Origin: Symsagittifera roscoffensis
Lineage: Eukaryota; Xenacoelomorpha; Acoela; Convolutidae
Reading direction: 5' to 3'
DNA: 64,000 bases
NCBI RefSeq assembly: GCF_963678635.1
Contig: NC_087064.1
Coordinates: 35,721,716 to 35,785,715 of the forward strand
This document shows positions 36,753-48,475 of the stretch, piece after piece; within the stretch, counting starts at the first letter, position 1; each line of letters opens with the position of its first letter. The notes beneath the pieces were generated by a model. It saw nothing but the letters and a program-made list of their open reading frames with translations. It was not told the origin of the DNA and did not search any database. The translations under genes and the position numbers were made by a program.

Positions 36753-37650
36753 TCAAAAAACTGTATGGAAAAGTGTAAAAACAGATCGGGTAATTAACAA
36801 ATTTACAGTCAGCAGGCTATATCAAACGTTCTTCAGAGAGAAAATCAACGAGGTTAACTCATGCACTTGAAGAATCTGCAACACCCATAAAAAACTCAAA
36901 TTTGTGACAGACTAAAACTGAGGGGTGAAAACTCTTGGACAACTGTCCTAAAGCCTATATATAGATAGAAAGCTAGATAGATAAAGACTTTTATTACTTT
37001 TTAAGAGGTATACTAAAAGAAATTGAGTTTATACGAGTTGTTAGAAAAGTTAGGATTAAGAAAAAATTCCACGTAGTACTTGTTTCGCATCAACACTAGA
37101 CAAAGAAGGTGCCGGAAGAGTCGAGTGAAAATTATGATTGAAGATGATTGAACAAAAAGTTCCATAGGGCAATTTCTTATTCTTCATGGGGCCTTAAACG
37201 TCCAATTTTGAGTTGTCTGAATCATAGTTTAGGTTTCCCACTAATCTCATAAAATAACTGCCGCATGTGGAAGTTTTATGAGAAACAAGAGCAGAAAACA
37301 TAAGTTCCTGGTTTGATCTCTTTCAGGGTCTATTTGAAGCAAAAGATACATAATCGAAAACATTCATATCATAGTAGTTTTGCAAGAACTTGCAGAACAG
37401 GATACAATCAGAAAAGATGATAGCAAATTGGCAATAACTCCGGTTGAACCAGAGCTTGTTTATAACCACGGCATACTGCTATCTAGCGAGCAGCATTCTT
37501 TTGCAGATTTTCTAGCTTATGTAAGAAGGTAAAACTGGGGTATCGAGTACAATCGTTATATAACAAATTGGATCGTACACAAGAGATATACATCTGATGT
37601 TTCGTTTTGATAGGGGAATTAAAAGCAGCATTTTTCTTTTTTTTTTACAA
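36753..37650. other. No recognised gene
   Basis: Spacer between two oppositely oriented LINE remnants; nothing recognised. Confidence 0.4.
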
Positions 37651-37659
37651 AAACTGCGG

Positions 37660-39930
37660 GACGCTTTACCAAATAAAGAGCCAATATGGTGGATCCAAGA
37701 TAACCATGAAGAAATAAAAAAAACAATCTTTGACTTGCTCAACACATTCTATTGGGGATGCGTCATTTAGATAGAAGATGGTGGAGAAAACATTTGAGAT
37801 CAATTTAGTCTTGTCAAGATGAAAATCGAGGCCGTTGAGATTACAGCACAAGCACAAGGAGACTCCATGTATGTCAGATTGTAAGTTATTCAAGCATGAA
37901 TCACTGTATAGAAATGATAAGTCATCAGCGAACGGATATGGTATAGAAAGATATACAACATCAGGCAAGTTGTTGAAATGAATTAGGAATTGTAGAGGGC
38001 CAAGGACGCTTCCTTGAGGAACGCCGCTTGATACGAGCCCTTTGAAAGACAGAAAAATGTTCACACGCCCACTCTGAACACAATTCGACAAATAGGAGGA
38101 AATGAGACAGATAAACGATAATTCAAAACCAAAAGCTGTAAGATTGTTAAGCAAAACATTATGAGAGACTGAGTCATACAATTTTTGCATGTCAAAGTAG
38201 ACAGCACAAAAATCTACCTTTATGTCATTGCAACTATAAATTTCATCAATGTCATTAAAAAGTTGCGTGAAAGTGTTGCGCCTTTTCATAAAACCGATTT
38301 AGCTATAAGACAGCTTATGTCAAAATTTGGAAAACATCAATTTAAATATTAGTTTTTCGAGACATAAAGACAATCATAGGAGGATACTGATACCACTATA
38401 GTGTGAACGCCTGATATTCATTTTGACTTATAAAATGGGATAACATATGACTCTTTCCAAATATTGGGCCAAGGAAAGCAAGAATTAATTTGAGAGAAAA
38501 GAATGTAAATAATTGGGTAAAGAACTTTGGCGTTCTGCCTCAGCACAAAGGTGGAATGCCATCATCTGCCCATGCTGAAGTATCTGGCACATAATGTAAC
38601 AGATCGCTAATATCCGTTTCAGAGAATGACACATCGTAAAGTTGGATAGTACTAATACCGTGTTGCTTGTAACAAAAAAAGCTTCAGGCTTCAAAAAACA
38701 GACAGGAGGAAAAAATTAAACAGATCAGCGTTTCCTTTATCGTTCTCAGCTGTTGAGGAAATATAAAAAATTTTGGACGGGATATGAATGGTGCCATACC
38801 ATAAACTTGATTAAGTAGCTGGAAACTATCGTTGTATTCATTGAATAAAAGGAGGACAAAAATAACACTGTGCCCAGTTCAATTGAATTATCCAGTTCAT
38901 GTTAAAGAGATGACAGTTTTGTTAAAAAAAATGAAATTTAGCCAGTCTTCGCTTCTCAGTAAAAATGTTTGAGAAATAGGAAGGCATTACAGAAAATTTA
39001 TTGCGTTTTAGATTAATTGAATTTGATATAGAACTTATTAATGCGTTACACCACGCAATATAAAAGTAAGATGGCGACAGAAGAACAAATTTCAAACAAC
39101 TAATTAAAACAAAACAAAACAAAACAAAGAGTTAGTGAAATAGGAACAGTTGAAAGATCCTGTAGAATAAATAGCAACATCTAGAGCAGAGCATGTGGGA
39201 AAACTATCATTCGAAGAAATGTGATGAGTGGCAGAGACAGGATGATGATCGTCAGAAACAAAAGTTTTTCTGCCAACAATGACTGAACACGGTTCAGGTT
39301 TGTTTGTAAAAATTAGATCAATTATGCCTCTAGTATGAATAGGCTCAGAAATTAGTTGTAGGCAGTTTAAATTACTAAAATGGTCAATCATGACTTGGGA
39401 AACAGTGTCAGAACTGGAATAAGAACGCCAGAAAATACTTGGTAAAACAAAATCACCAATAAATGTGATAAAACCGTGTGGAAACGTTGAAAGAGAATTG
39501 TTAATTTAGAGAGTGGTACAATTTAAGAAAATTTCAAAGACTATATGAAAAACAGAAGAAACATGAGGTTATAATCTGAAATGATAAGAACGGCGAGGTC
39601 AGAGCATGAAACTAGACCACATTCAAAATCAAACTTGGTAGTGTACAGTACCATGTTGAGACCGGCAAATTATATTTTTAAAAAATAGCAACACCACCGT
39701 GTTGCCCCCGACAAGCGGACAGTCTGAGAAAAATTTTTGTAACAAGAATCTGGCAAAATGTTGGGAATGCTAGACTCCAGCCAGGTTTCACAAACACGGA
39801 GGATATGTGGGGAAAGAATTTGTAGAAATTTCAAACGTTTATCATCAATGCTGATGACAGCATGGGCAAATTATTGAGGATAAGGGGATATTGAGAGGAG
39901 CTCTTCAAATCAATCACCAAAGGATGTGAA
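37660..39930 (-). pseudogene. Non-LTR retrotransposon (LINE), decayed, minus strand
   Basis: Read leftwards. Near 39840-39760 the frame gives LSPHILRVCETWLESSIPNI (endonuclease start). 39450-39104 gives TFIGDFVLP and then IHTRGIIDLIFTN and DDHHPVS, the C-terminal APE-endonuclease block. 38289-37666 is a 207-codon RT frame with CAVYFDMQKLYDSVSH, SGVPQGSVLGPLQ and the catalytic box YPFADDLSF (FADD). This is a jockey/CR1-like pattern. Frames are broken between blocks and the 3' end cannot be placed. Confidence 0.75.
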
Positions 39931-40012
39931 GCCCCCAATGCTGATAGTGCAATAAAGAGGTAACCAAAGCCAATATTTTGCAGGCAGGCTAAAAAATTTA
40001 ACCAACGTTCAA

Positions 40013-40228
40013 GTGGTTTTCATCACAAGAAAACTAGAATTATGTTTACCATCACTGAATTCAGCATTTTATAATGCCCTCAATTCGAGACTGGTTTCTA
40101 AACTGTCATCTAGTGGATGCGGTTCCACCTATGTTGAACAAACTCTTCGACATTTGACCACTAGGATTGAGGAACATAAGAAAGCAGACTCACCGATAGG
40201 CCTCTACCTTCAGGAATGCAGTCTTTAA
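40013..40228 (+). pseudogene. Penelope-like GIY-YIG fragment 2
   Basis: A 71-codon frame encodes GCGSTYVEQTLRHLTTRIEEH and then DSPIGLYLQECSL. The C-x-S-x-YV-x-QT-x-R-x-L-x-x-R-x-x-EH pattern is that of Penelope-type GIY-YIG domains. The second residue of the usual YVG is E here, which argues for a dead copy. Independent from the fragment at 31945. Confidence 0.55.
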
Positions 40229-41004
40229 GGAAATAGCGTAGATCCTAGTTGGTAAATTATAGATAGGCCAAATAACCAATTAAAACTGTTAACATAAGAA
40301 GCAATACATATCAGGAAAGGGAAATCGGACTTGAATACGCGCGATGAGTTTAGGAGCAGGGAGTTAAACTGAAAGTTAAGTCTCATATTATTTTTGGTTT
40401 CTTATTTAAACGTACATGTCAAAATCGAAATTTTGACTCAGAAACTTCCACACAAATTATTTTGGAATTGTTTAATTAATTTTAGAGGTGAAAATTAATT
40501 TAATCTAAATAGTAATTTTATGAGTCATTAATGATTGGCTAATTCTTTAACATGATTGCTTAGAACCAAAATTTATGTGGAATTTTGTAAATAACATTTG
40601 TTAATTGATGTTTTATTGTCATTTAGATTAGTTTATTGTAAAAATCCTGACGATGGCTTATGGATGGTAGTTGGTGTTTTTAAAGTCCTCAAGGTATCTA
40701 ATAGACAAAATACTATACCTGTTTATTCAGAGTTTTAGTCCAGAGTTGCAAAAACGTTTTAAATTTCCTTTTTATCATAAAACTCGTCAACACTGATGAG
40801 GTTTCTTGAATTTCAACCAGTAATAGTAACCGAACTGAGTCACAAATTCATCTCATTTTTGTTATTGTTGTGCTGAAGTTTGAGATTTCTCAATTTAAGC
40901 TCGGTTTTTGGAACACAATTTTTAATCTTTTCCCAGCGTTTTTTTGGAACGCTTATTTCTAAAGCAAAATCATCACCAGAGAGCGATTAAGAGATGAATA
41001 CAGG
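40229..41004. other. No gene; one short repeat copy
   Basis: Contains at 40660-40740 a copy of the GGATGGTAGTTGGTGTTTTT segment that recurs at 41080 and 43015. Confidence 0.45.
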
Positions 41005-42935
41005 AATGGGGTGGTTTTTTAAAAGAGATGCTTTCGTAACATTTCTAGGAGCTGACCATTCATTTGAATGGCTTATGGATGGTAGTTGGTGTTTTTAAAG
41101 TCCTCAAGGTATCTAATAGACAAAATACTGTACCTGTTTATTCAGAGTTTTAAGAACATCAGAAACCAGCCTTTTATCGAAGTCCATTCTCTTCATTAGC
41201 TGAAACTATTTAATAATTTAGGCAGAATTTTCAGAAGTCAAAGAGAAAATCGCGATACAAAACTAATGCCAATATGTTGGCAATATTTTTTCGGTGAAAG
41301 AATCTAAATTAAGGTAATTACTCTAAATTGCCCATTTTGACGTTAGATTTCAGTTTTTCACAACTTTCCACAGCTACAAACGGTGTACAAAAACTAATTA
41401 ACTGGAAGTCAAAAATGTTTGATTGATTAAACTGCTCAAGGTTGTCGATACTGTGAACAATTTGGCATTAACTATACATAGAGCTCACAGCTTTTGAAAC
41501 CGTTAAATTACATCGCAAAAGTCACCGACTAAAAACGTAAAATAAAAAGTAGCTCAAATTTTGAATGACTTACGTATAGGAATAGCTCAAAAAAGCACCT
41601 CTAGCCTATAAAAGGTTATTTATATCATATAGACTCTTTTTAGCCTAATTGATGTGATAAACGTATTAAATAAATTTGTTATGTTTGATGTTTGTGCCTG
41701 TTTGTGGAGCGCCCTCTGAGAGATTTTAGAGATAGGTCTGTCAAGTGGCTTTCGATGGGGAGGTGAGAAACTGGAAATGGCTTGAAGAGTGTGGTGGTGC
41801 ACCGCTGGATCTACTGAGCTCGGGTGAGATTGTTCCTTGTTTTTGATTTTTGTAATTCGATTTTAAATTTAAATTAATTTAATTGTGCTCTATTTTTTTT
41901 ATTTGCTGATTGATAAATTCCCACTAACCGCTTATCATGGGTTAGTTCACTCCCCTAAAGTCCAGGCAAAATCCTTTTTTTTTCCTTTATGCTGCGTCAA
42001 AACCTTCAGGACTGATAAATTTGATTGGATATGACTGTTGTTCTAGTTGGTATCAAATTGGTTGCGTAAAAATTTCTCTTCGCGACTCTATAAAAACCCA
42101 ATGGTTTCAGTGTCTTTTATGCGGTGATGTAGAATCTGTTAATAAAGCAACAATAGGTAATGATTAAGTGCTAGACAATTATGTTAATAGAGCCATCTCA
42201 AATGTCCGAGTAATCAAGAGAGTACCAAAAAACTCTCGTGTTAGCTTGGTGGAAAGTCTGTCGGACAAAATAATTGACATCGTCTACAATATAGAAGATG
42301 TTAGAAAATGGCTAATTTTTTTAACGTCGTTCTTGTTTTTTTTTTGGAGCAACCGAAAAGAAGTGGACGCAAACAGACCACAAGCATGAGCTTTTTGATA
42401 AGTAAAAAAATTTCGAGCAAATGACGTGTCACTTCCAAAACCCCATCCCCAAGTTTCAAGCCCGTCTCTGAGTGACCTCGAGCAGAGAATAAAGCTAATA
42501 AGTAGTAAGCTCGATGAAGGAAATGTAAAGGGAGTAGAAAGGCTTGTTGCACCGGATGACAAAATTGCTCCGTTTTCAACTGATAACTATCAAAATTGTT
42601 GTCTAAGCACCCTCAGCGAGCCAAATTTGCAGCTCCAAATCCAGAAAATTGAGATCATTTTTTTTGTGACCAATTTCGACCTATACAAAGCGATAAAGTC
42701 CTTTCCGAATGGATCAGCAGCAGGTCCTGAAAAAATAGTTCCTCAAATTTTTAATGATTTTGTGAGTAAGTCGAATGGCAGTCCAGGACTTAATTTTCTG
42801 AAATTTCTTACCAAGCTGATGAACCTCATTGGAGATGGCAAAATACCCGAACCCCTAAGACCTTTCTTTTTTTCGCGCAAAGCTTATCGCCCTCATAAAG
42901 ATAGACGGAGGGTTGGGACCGATTGCCATGAATGC
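41005..42935 (+). repeat. Tandem duplicated LINE segment, copy 1
   Basis: Both this segment and 42936-45360 begin AGGGTGGTTTTT-like sequence, AGAGATGCTTTCGTAACATT and GAATGGCTTATGGATGGTAG, and continue in parallel through the LINE 5' region and RT start. Copy 1 lacks about 510 bp present in copy 2 (about 43128-43642). Copy 1 ends inside the RT at about 42900, exactly where copy 2 begins, so the two are in tandem. Confidence 0.7.
42000..42910 (+). pseudogene. LINE 5' part and RT start, truncated (copy 1)
   Basis: Encodes, in broken frames, IGYDCCSSWYQIGC-like zinc-finger remains near 42020-42110, then at 42426-42974 a frame with SLSDLEQRIKLISSKL and FPNGSAAGPEKIVPQIFNDF. The last matches the N-terminal RT block of a LINE family (S-F-P-x-G-S-A-x-G-P-D-x-I-x-P). 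It stops where the tandem copy begins. Confidence 0.6.
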
Positions 42936-43062
42936 AGGAATAGGGTGGTTTTTTTAAAAGAGATGCTTTCGTAACATTTTTACAATCTGACCTTTCATTT
43001 GAATGGCTTATGGATGGTAGTTGTTGTTTTTAAAGTCCTCAAGGTACCTAATAGACAACATA

Positions 43063-43546
43063 CTATACCTGTTTTTTCAGAGTTTTAAGAACATCAGAAA
43101 CCTGCCTTTTATTGAAGTCCATTCTCTTCATTTGAGAGGAGTCAGAGGATTCAGGGATTCCTTGTACACGGATCTCAAGTTGACCATCAATGTTTACCGA
43201 TGATATTTTCAATTGATTTGATATTACTGGAACAGTAGTTGCAATTGTATTTTTGACCAATTTATCAAAATTAATAGGTAACTCAGAGAGAGCCTCGTTG
43301 ATAATTTCTTTTACTTTCACAGGAGAAACACGTAAAGTTTTTTTGTGAAACAGGACATACATCTGAACAAAAGCAACTTAGCTTTGGCAATCTGGGGAAC
43401 GGGGTCCGTAGAAAGTCCAGAGCAGTTGTAGTGATTCCAGAGGTAAAGATGTCGCGCTGAATCGATTGGGAACCTCCACCTTTGATGCACTTTTCACCCC
43501 TCTCGTCGACAGTTTCCGTCTGGGACTGACTTCGTACAACTCGCAT
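43063..43546 (-). pseudogene. LINE ORF1-like fragment, antisense to neighbouring LINE
   Basis: Two overlapping minus-strand frames. The upstream one (43546-43283) has Cys-rich TALDFLRTPF...SCFCSDVCPVSQ; the downstream one (43362-43063) has LEIRVQGIPESSDSS and RMDFNKRQVSDVL. The G-I-P-E...R-x-x-D-x-x-x-V-x-x-(I/V)-L pattern is common in ORF1 proteins of CR1-like elements. It sits in the 510-bp segment absent from tandem copy 1, so it was either inserted in copy 2 or deleted from copy 1. Confidence 0.5.
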
Positions 43547-44441
43547 TATGTTTTGAAACTAATTAATAAGTTAATCAGAATATTTGGGCTAATTGTTGTC
43601 CATCTCTACTACTAATAAGTAGGACTTTTATATTCAATTAGCTGAAACTATTTTAAAAATTAGGCAGAATTTTCAGTAGTCAAAGAGAAAATTGCGATAT
43701 AAAATTAATGCCAATTTGTTGGCAATATATTTTCGGTCAAAGAATCTATATTAAGGTAATTACTCTAAATTGCCCATTTTGACGTTAGATTTCAGTTTTT
43801 CACAAATTTCAACAGCTACAAACGGTGTTAAAAACTATTTAACTGGAAATCAATACTCTTTGATTGATTAAACTGCTCAAGGTTGTCCATATTGTAAACA
43901 ATTTGGCATTTACTATACATAGAGCTCACAGCTTTTGAAACCGTTAAATTACATCGCAAAAGTCACCGACTAAAAACGTAAAATAAAAAATAGCTCAAAG
44001 TTTGAATAGCTTACGTATAGGAATAGCTCAAAAAAGCACCTCTAGCCTATAAAAGGTTAGTTAATCATATAGACTCTTTTTAGCCTAATTGTTGTGATAA
44101 ACTTTTTAAATAAATTTGTTATGTTTGATGTTTGTGCCTGTTTGTGGAGCGCCCTCTGAGAGATTTTAGAGACAGGTCTCTCAAGTGGCTTTCAAGAGGT
44201 GAGAAACTGGAAATGGCTTGAAGAGTGTGGTGGTGCACCGCTGGATCTACTGAGCTCGGGTGAGATTGTTCCTTGTTTTTGATTTTTGTAATTCGATTTT
44301 AAAATTTAAATTAATTTAATTGTCTTTTAATTTTTTTTATTTGCTGATTGATAAAATTCCAACTAACCGCTTATCATGGGTTAGTTCACTCCCCTAAAGT
44401 CCAGTCAAAATCCTTTTTTTTAACCTTTATGCTGCGTCAAG

Positions 44442-47060
44442 ATGAGGAAAAACAACAAAGAGTGTACAAGCAAAGATTGCTTAAAACCTTCAGGACTGAT
44501 AAATTGGATTGGATATGATTGCTGTTCTAGTTGGTATCAAATTGGTTGCGTAAATATTTCTCTTCGCGACTCTATAAAAACCCAATGGTTTCAGTGTCTT
44601 TTATGTGGTGATGTAAAATCTGTTAATAAAGCAACAATAGGTAATGATTAAGTGCTAGACAATTATGTTAATGGAGCCGTCTCAAATATCCGAGTAATCA
44701 AGAGAGTACCAAAAAACGTGCGTGTTAGCTTGGTGGAAAGACTGTCGGACAAAAAAATTGACATCGTCTACAATATAGAAGATGTTACAAAATGGCTAAT
44801 TTTTTTAACGTCGTTCTTGTTTTTTTTTGGAGCAACCGAAAAGAAGTGGACGCGAACAGACCACAAGCAAATGACGTGCAAATGACGTGTCACTTCCAAA
44901 ACCCCATCCCCAAGTTTCAAGCTCGTCTCTGAGTGACCTCGAGCAGAGAATAAAGCTAATAAGTAGTAAGCTCGATGAAGGAAGTGTAAAGGGAGTAGTA
45001 AGGCTTGCTGCACCGGATGACAAAATTGTTCCGTTTTCAACTGATAACTATCAAAATTTTTGTCTAAGCACCCTCAGCGAGCCAAATTTGCAGCTCCAAA
45101 TCCAGAAAATTGAGATCAATTTTTTTGTGACCAATTTTGACCTATACAAAGCGATAATGTCCTTTCCGAATGGATCAGCAGCAGGTCCTGAAAAAATAGT
45201 TCCTCAAATTTTTAATGATTTTGTGAATAAGTCGAACGGCAGTGCAGGACTTAATTTTCTGAAATCGCTTACCAAGCTGATGAACCTCAATGGCGATGGC
45301 AAAATACCCGAACCCCTAAGACCTTTCTTTTTTTTAGCGCAAAGCTTATCGCCCTCATAAAGATAGACGGAGTGTTGGGACTGATTGCCATAGGCAACAC
45401 GCTGAGACTTATCGCGTCTAAATGCGCTGAAAGCAAAACGTTCTCCGAGCGACAAACTTTTTTTCGGAAACGTACAGGTAGGATGCGGTACCGGACGAGG
45501 AGCTGAAATAGCTGCACACTCGTTTCGAAACCTAATTGAACGCGACGACAATCAAAAACGCGCTGTTCTTTTGAAACTAGATTTTAAAAATGCCTTTTAC
45601 TCTCTAAATAGAGAAACATACACCCATTGCGCGTATAGTAAACCTAGTTACCTATTTTACGAAATAAATATTTTACATAATGTCAGAAGACGGAACTCAG
45701 CAAGGTGATTCTGAAGCCCCACCCTTTTTGCGGAAATAATTCACACACTAGTCAAACAAATGGAGTCGAAAAATAACATCTGGTATTCAGATGATGGAAA
45801 TTTAGCCGACGACTATCAGGTAGTACTCCGAGACCTTAAAAACATTCTGGCAAATCGGCAAAACGACCTGAGCTTGAACACTGAGAAGCGCAAACTTTGT
45901 TTTTTGGTACCGACTACGAGTACAAAGTGTAATTCAATTTTAACACAATTTCGAAAAAATCCCCAAATTAAAAATAAAAACAAAAGAAGTACTCCTCATT
46001 TTAGGATCTCCAATCGGGAAATTTTGCCAAAAAGACTTGCTCGACGGAAAAATTAAGGAGCTTGGAAAAATCTCGGATGTCATTGACAAACTAGACGCCC
46101 ATTATGGTTTTTACCTCCTGAAAAATTGCTTTAGCATGCGAAACTCCTGTATTTTTTGCGTACGAGCCGTTGTTTTTTGCAAAATGATTTTTTATACGCT
46201 ACGACAAATTACTAAGAAATTCGTTATGCAAGGTCACTAATGTGAAAATGGATGATAACCAGTTTTTACAAGCAGTTCTCCCGGCAGCCAAAGGTGGCTT
46301 GGGCGTTTCTTCCGCTCGTCTACTGGTTTTACTTGTTTTTTTAGCCTCAGCAGTAGGAGCAAAAAAGGCCTTGAGCAAAATCTTTGGTTTGGAGCATGTG
46401 GATGGTAAGGATGATGATGCGCTCAAACGGTGGTTTGAACTTGAAAAAATTGGAATGACTTCGGAAAACGAAATCCAAAAAAAATGGACAGAGCCAATTT
46501 TGACAGCGAAATTGCAGACATGATTGTACGAATCGAACCAACGGACTCAGAAAGATTCAACGCGTTCCAAGATAGATTTGGCTCCCAATGGTTGAAAGTC
46601 AACCCGTGCAAAAATTTTATAATAAAACTGTCGAAATAACAACTCAGAATTGCCATAGGACTTCGATTAGGCTCAAAATTATGCGAACAGCATAAATTCG
46701 TGGGCGGAAAAAACGTTACCAAGGATGGTTGGCATCGTCTTTCTTGCCTCAAACGTGCAGGGAGATTCTCTAGGCATTCAAACCTGAATGCCATTACAAA
46801 GTAGAGTTTATCTTCTACTCACATTCCGTCTGTTTTAGAACCACGACACCTCTACAGGACCGATCAGAAGCGACCAAAACTAAAGTCTTAAGAAAACTGG
46901 CTAACGTCTAAACAGAGCTTTGCATGCTTTTCACCGTCTCTACCAAGCCAGTACTTTTCGGTGGTCTTTCTAACATTGGGTCGACAAAAACGTTACTGCT
47001 TTCGGCTTCGGTCAAAACACTCAAATTAACTAGATTACATGCAGAAATAGTGAGCTCATG
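44442..47060 (+). pseudogene. Non-LTR retrotransposon with PHD-like finger and RT (copy 2)
   Basis: The most complete LINE here, still frame-broken. 44442-44651 encodes a PHD-like finger (CTSKDC, CCSSWYQIGC, WFQCLLC) with the usual His replaced by Gln. 44887-45360 encodes the RT start (SFPNGSAAGPEKIVPQIF, PEPLRPFFFL); the following 45350-45560 region continues in other frames (IAIGNTLRLIASKC-like). 45760-46056 has WYSDDGNLADD, the RT catalytic box in a Y-x-D-D form. 46242-46523 has QAVLPAAKGGLGVSSARLL, and 46630-46800 in another frame gives RIAIGLRLGSKLCEQH and KDGWHRLSC, matching the C-terminal Cys/His region of this LINE group. Dead copy. Confidence 0.7.
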
Positions 47061-48475
47061 GCTGGGTCTCAGTATCCCCAGACCACGAGGTCACTCCTAA
47101 AAACAGGGCTACTACTTATTATATTACTATTGTTTTTGTTCAGTAGATAAAAATCATCATCTCCATCGAAGATGGATCAACCCTTTCCCCCAACTCCTAG
47201 CTTCTCATCCTTATCAAAATGAATCTAGATGTTAATTAAATTCAAGTCAGGACATGACAGGAAGCTAAAAGTTTATGTAACAGGATAAAAGTTTCAGTTC
47301 CTTTACCCCTCCGGATTGACAAATCCGCTGGATCAAGCTTGTTAATCCTGATTTCTTCTTAATCCGGAAGGCCGTCTTTCACCCTTCACCGTTGTTCGCA
47401 ACGGCCTTGCAACTATTGTAGCGGCACAATAGTTGCAACTCGGAGTGTTGTCTGTTACTCTGTAACTCGTTGTCGTTTTCCAATCTCGATTTCGTAGTTG
47501 TTGTTAGCGCAGCTAATGTTGTTCTGTTTTTCTTTCTTGTTTTAACCAAAATGGCCGCTTCTGACGTTTCTCAGAAATATGACGTCATAATTCGAATTTT
47601 TGAAATTTTAAAATACCAGAATATTCCAGCCCTCACCGTCTGGCCAATCGTTCCAATAACGTTCTTAGTTCTTAATAATCACCAATCCGGAAGGCTCGCT
47701 GCTAAAAATTCGAATTCTGCAGAGATTGCATTTTTCACATTCTGGTCGAATGTCACATACGCCCCGGACAGTCCGATCAATGTCCTCATTGAATCACGCA
47801 ATATTCGTAAAATGGTCACAGTGTCATCGAACAGAATTTACAAAATGCACGAAATTACTTTTATCCACGTCACATCGACTCACTGCAGAATATAAATGGC
47901 ATCATACTACATCACTAGAGCCTTCAAATTCTCTCATTAATCTGCACATTGAGGATATGACTTAAGATAAAACACATTTTCTGACTTCCAATGTCAATGT
48001 CCCGATTAAAACTTTTTCTCTTAGATTTAAAAGGTGTTGGCTTGCAGGACAGTCCTGCCAACCAACAAGCTAAAATTATCCTACTACGCTTTTTCCTTCG
48101 GAAATCTTGCTTGTTATTGTCCTGAATATTAAAACTAAGAAACTCTGTGGTTAGAAAGAACAATGAAACAATCTCCCTCTTCGAGAGATTACTCAAGCCT
48201 TCCATGTCACCACAAAGTGATCAGTTCTCCTAGCTGGTTAAAAACAGTCATGCAGGCTGGAATATTTAAATATACTCCTTCACTTAAGCCTTCCTGAATA
48301 AATAGTAAGTGAGTGTCTCTAAAGCCACTTCAACTAAAATCAAAATGCAAATCTATAATTGCAACAATTTCAAAACTCAACTTAATGTTTCAGTTTTCAA
48401 TTACAACTTGGTTGCTTGGTTTTTCACTTGAGTTTTTCACACACATAAACAATTCTGAGTTTTAACTTTTCTTCA
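47061..48475 (-). other. 3' region of the retrotransposon; possible 3' LTR (tentative)
   Basis: Lies beyond the last ORF in element sense. On the minus strand a purine run GAAGAGGGAGAT ends at about 48171 and is followed directly by TGTTTC. This is what a polypurine tract followed by an LTR start would look like, so an LTR could run from about 48170 leftwards to around 47.1-47.3 kb. The partner LTR would be beyond base 64000, so this cannot be verified here. A 141-codon plus-strand frame (47470-47895) has no recognisable content. Confidence 0.3.
47389..47438. other. Two adjacent perfect hairpins
   Basis: CCGTTG-TTCG-CAACGG (47389-47404) is directly followed by TTGCAACTATTGT (47407-47419) and its perfect inverse (47426-47438) around the loop AGCGGC. 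The stems are 6 and 13 bp with no mismatch. They lie in the putative 3' region of the large retrotransposon. Confidence 0.75.

Noticed and set aside
47470-47895. 141-codon plus-strand frame in the 3' region
   Set aside because: Opposite to the element, no motif, composition of translated non-coding DNA.
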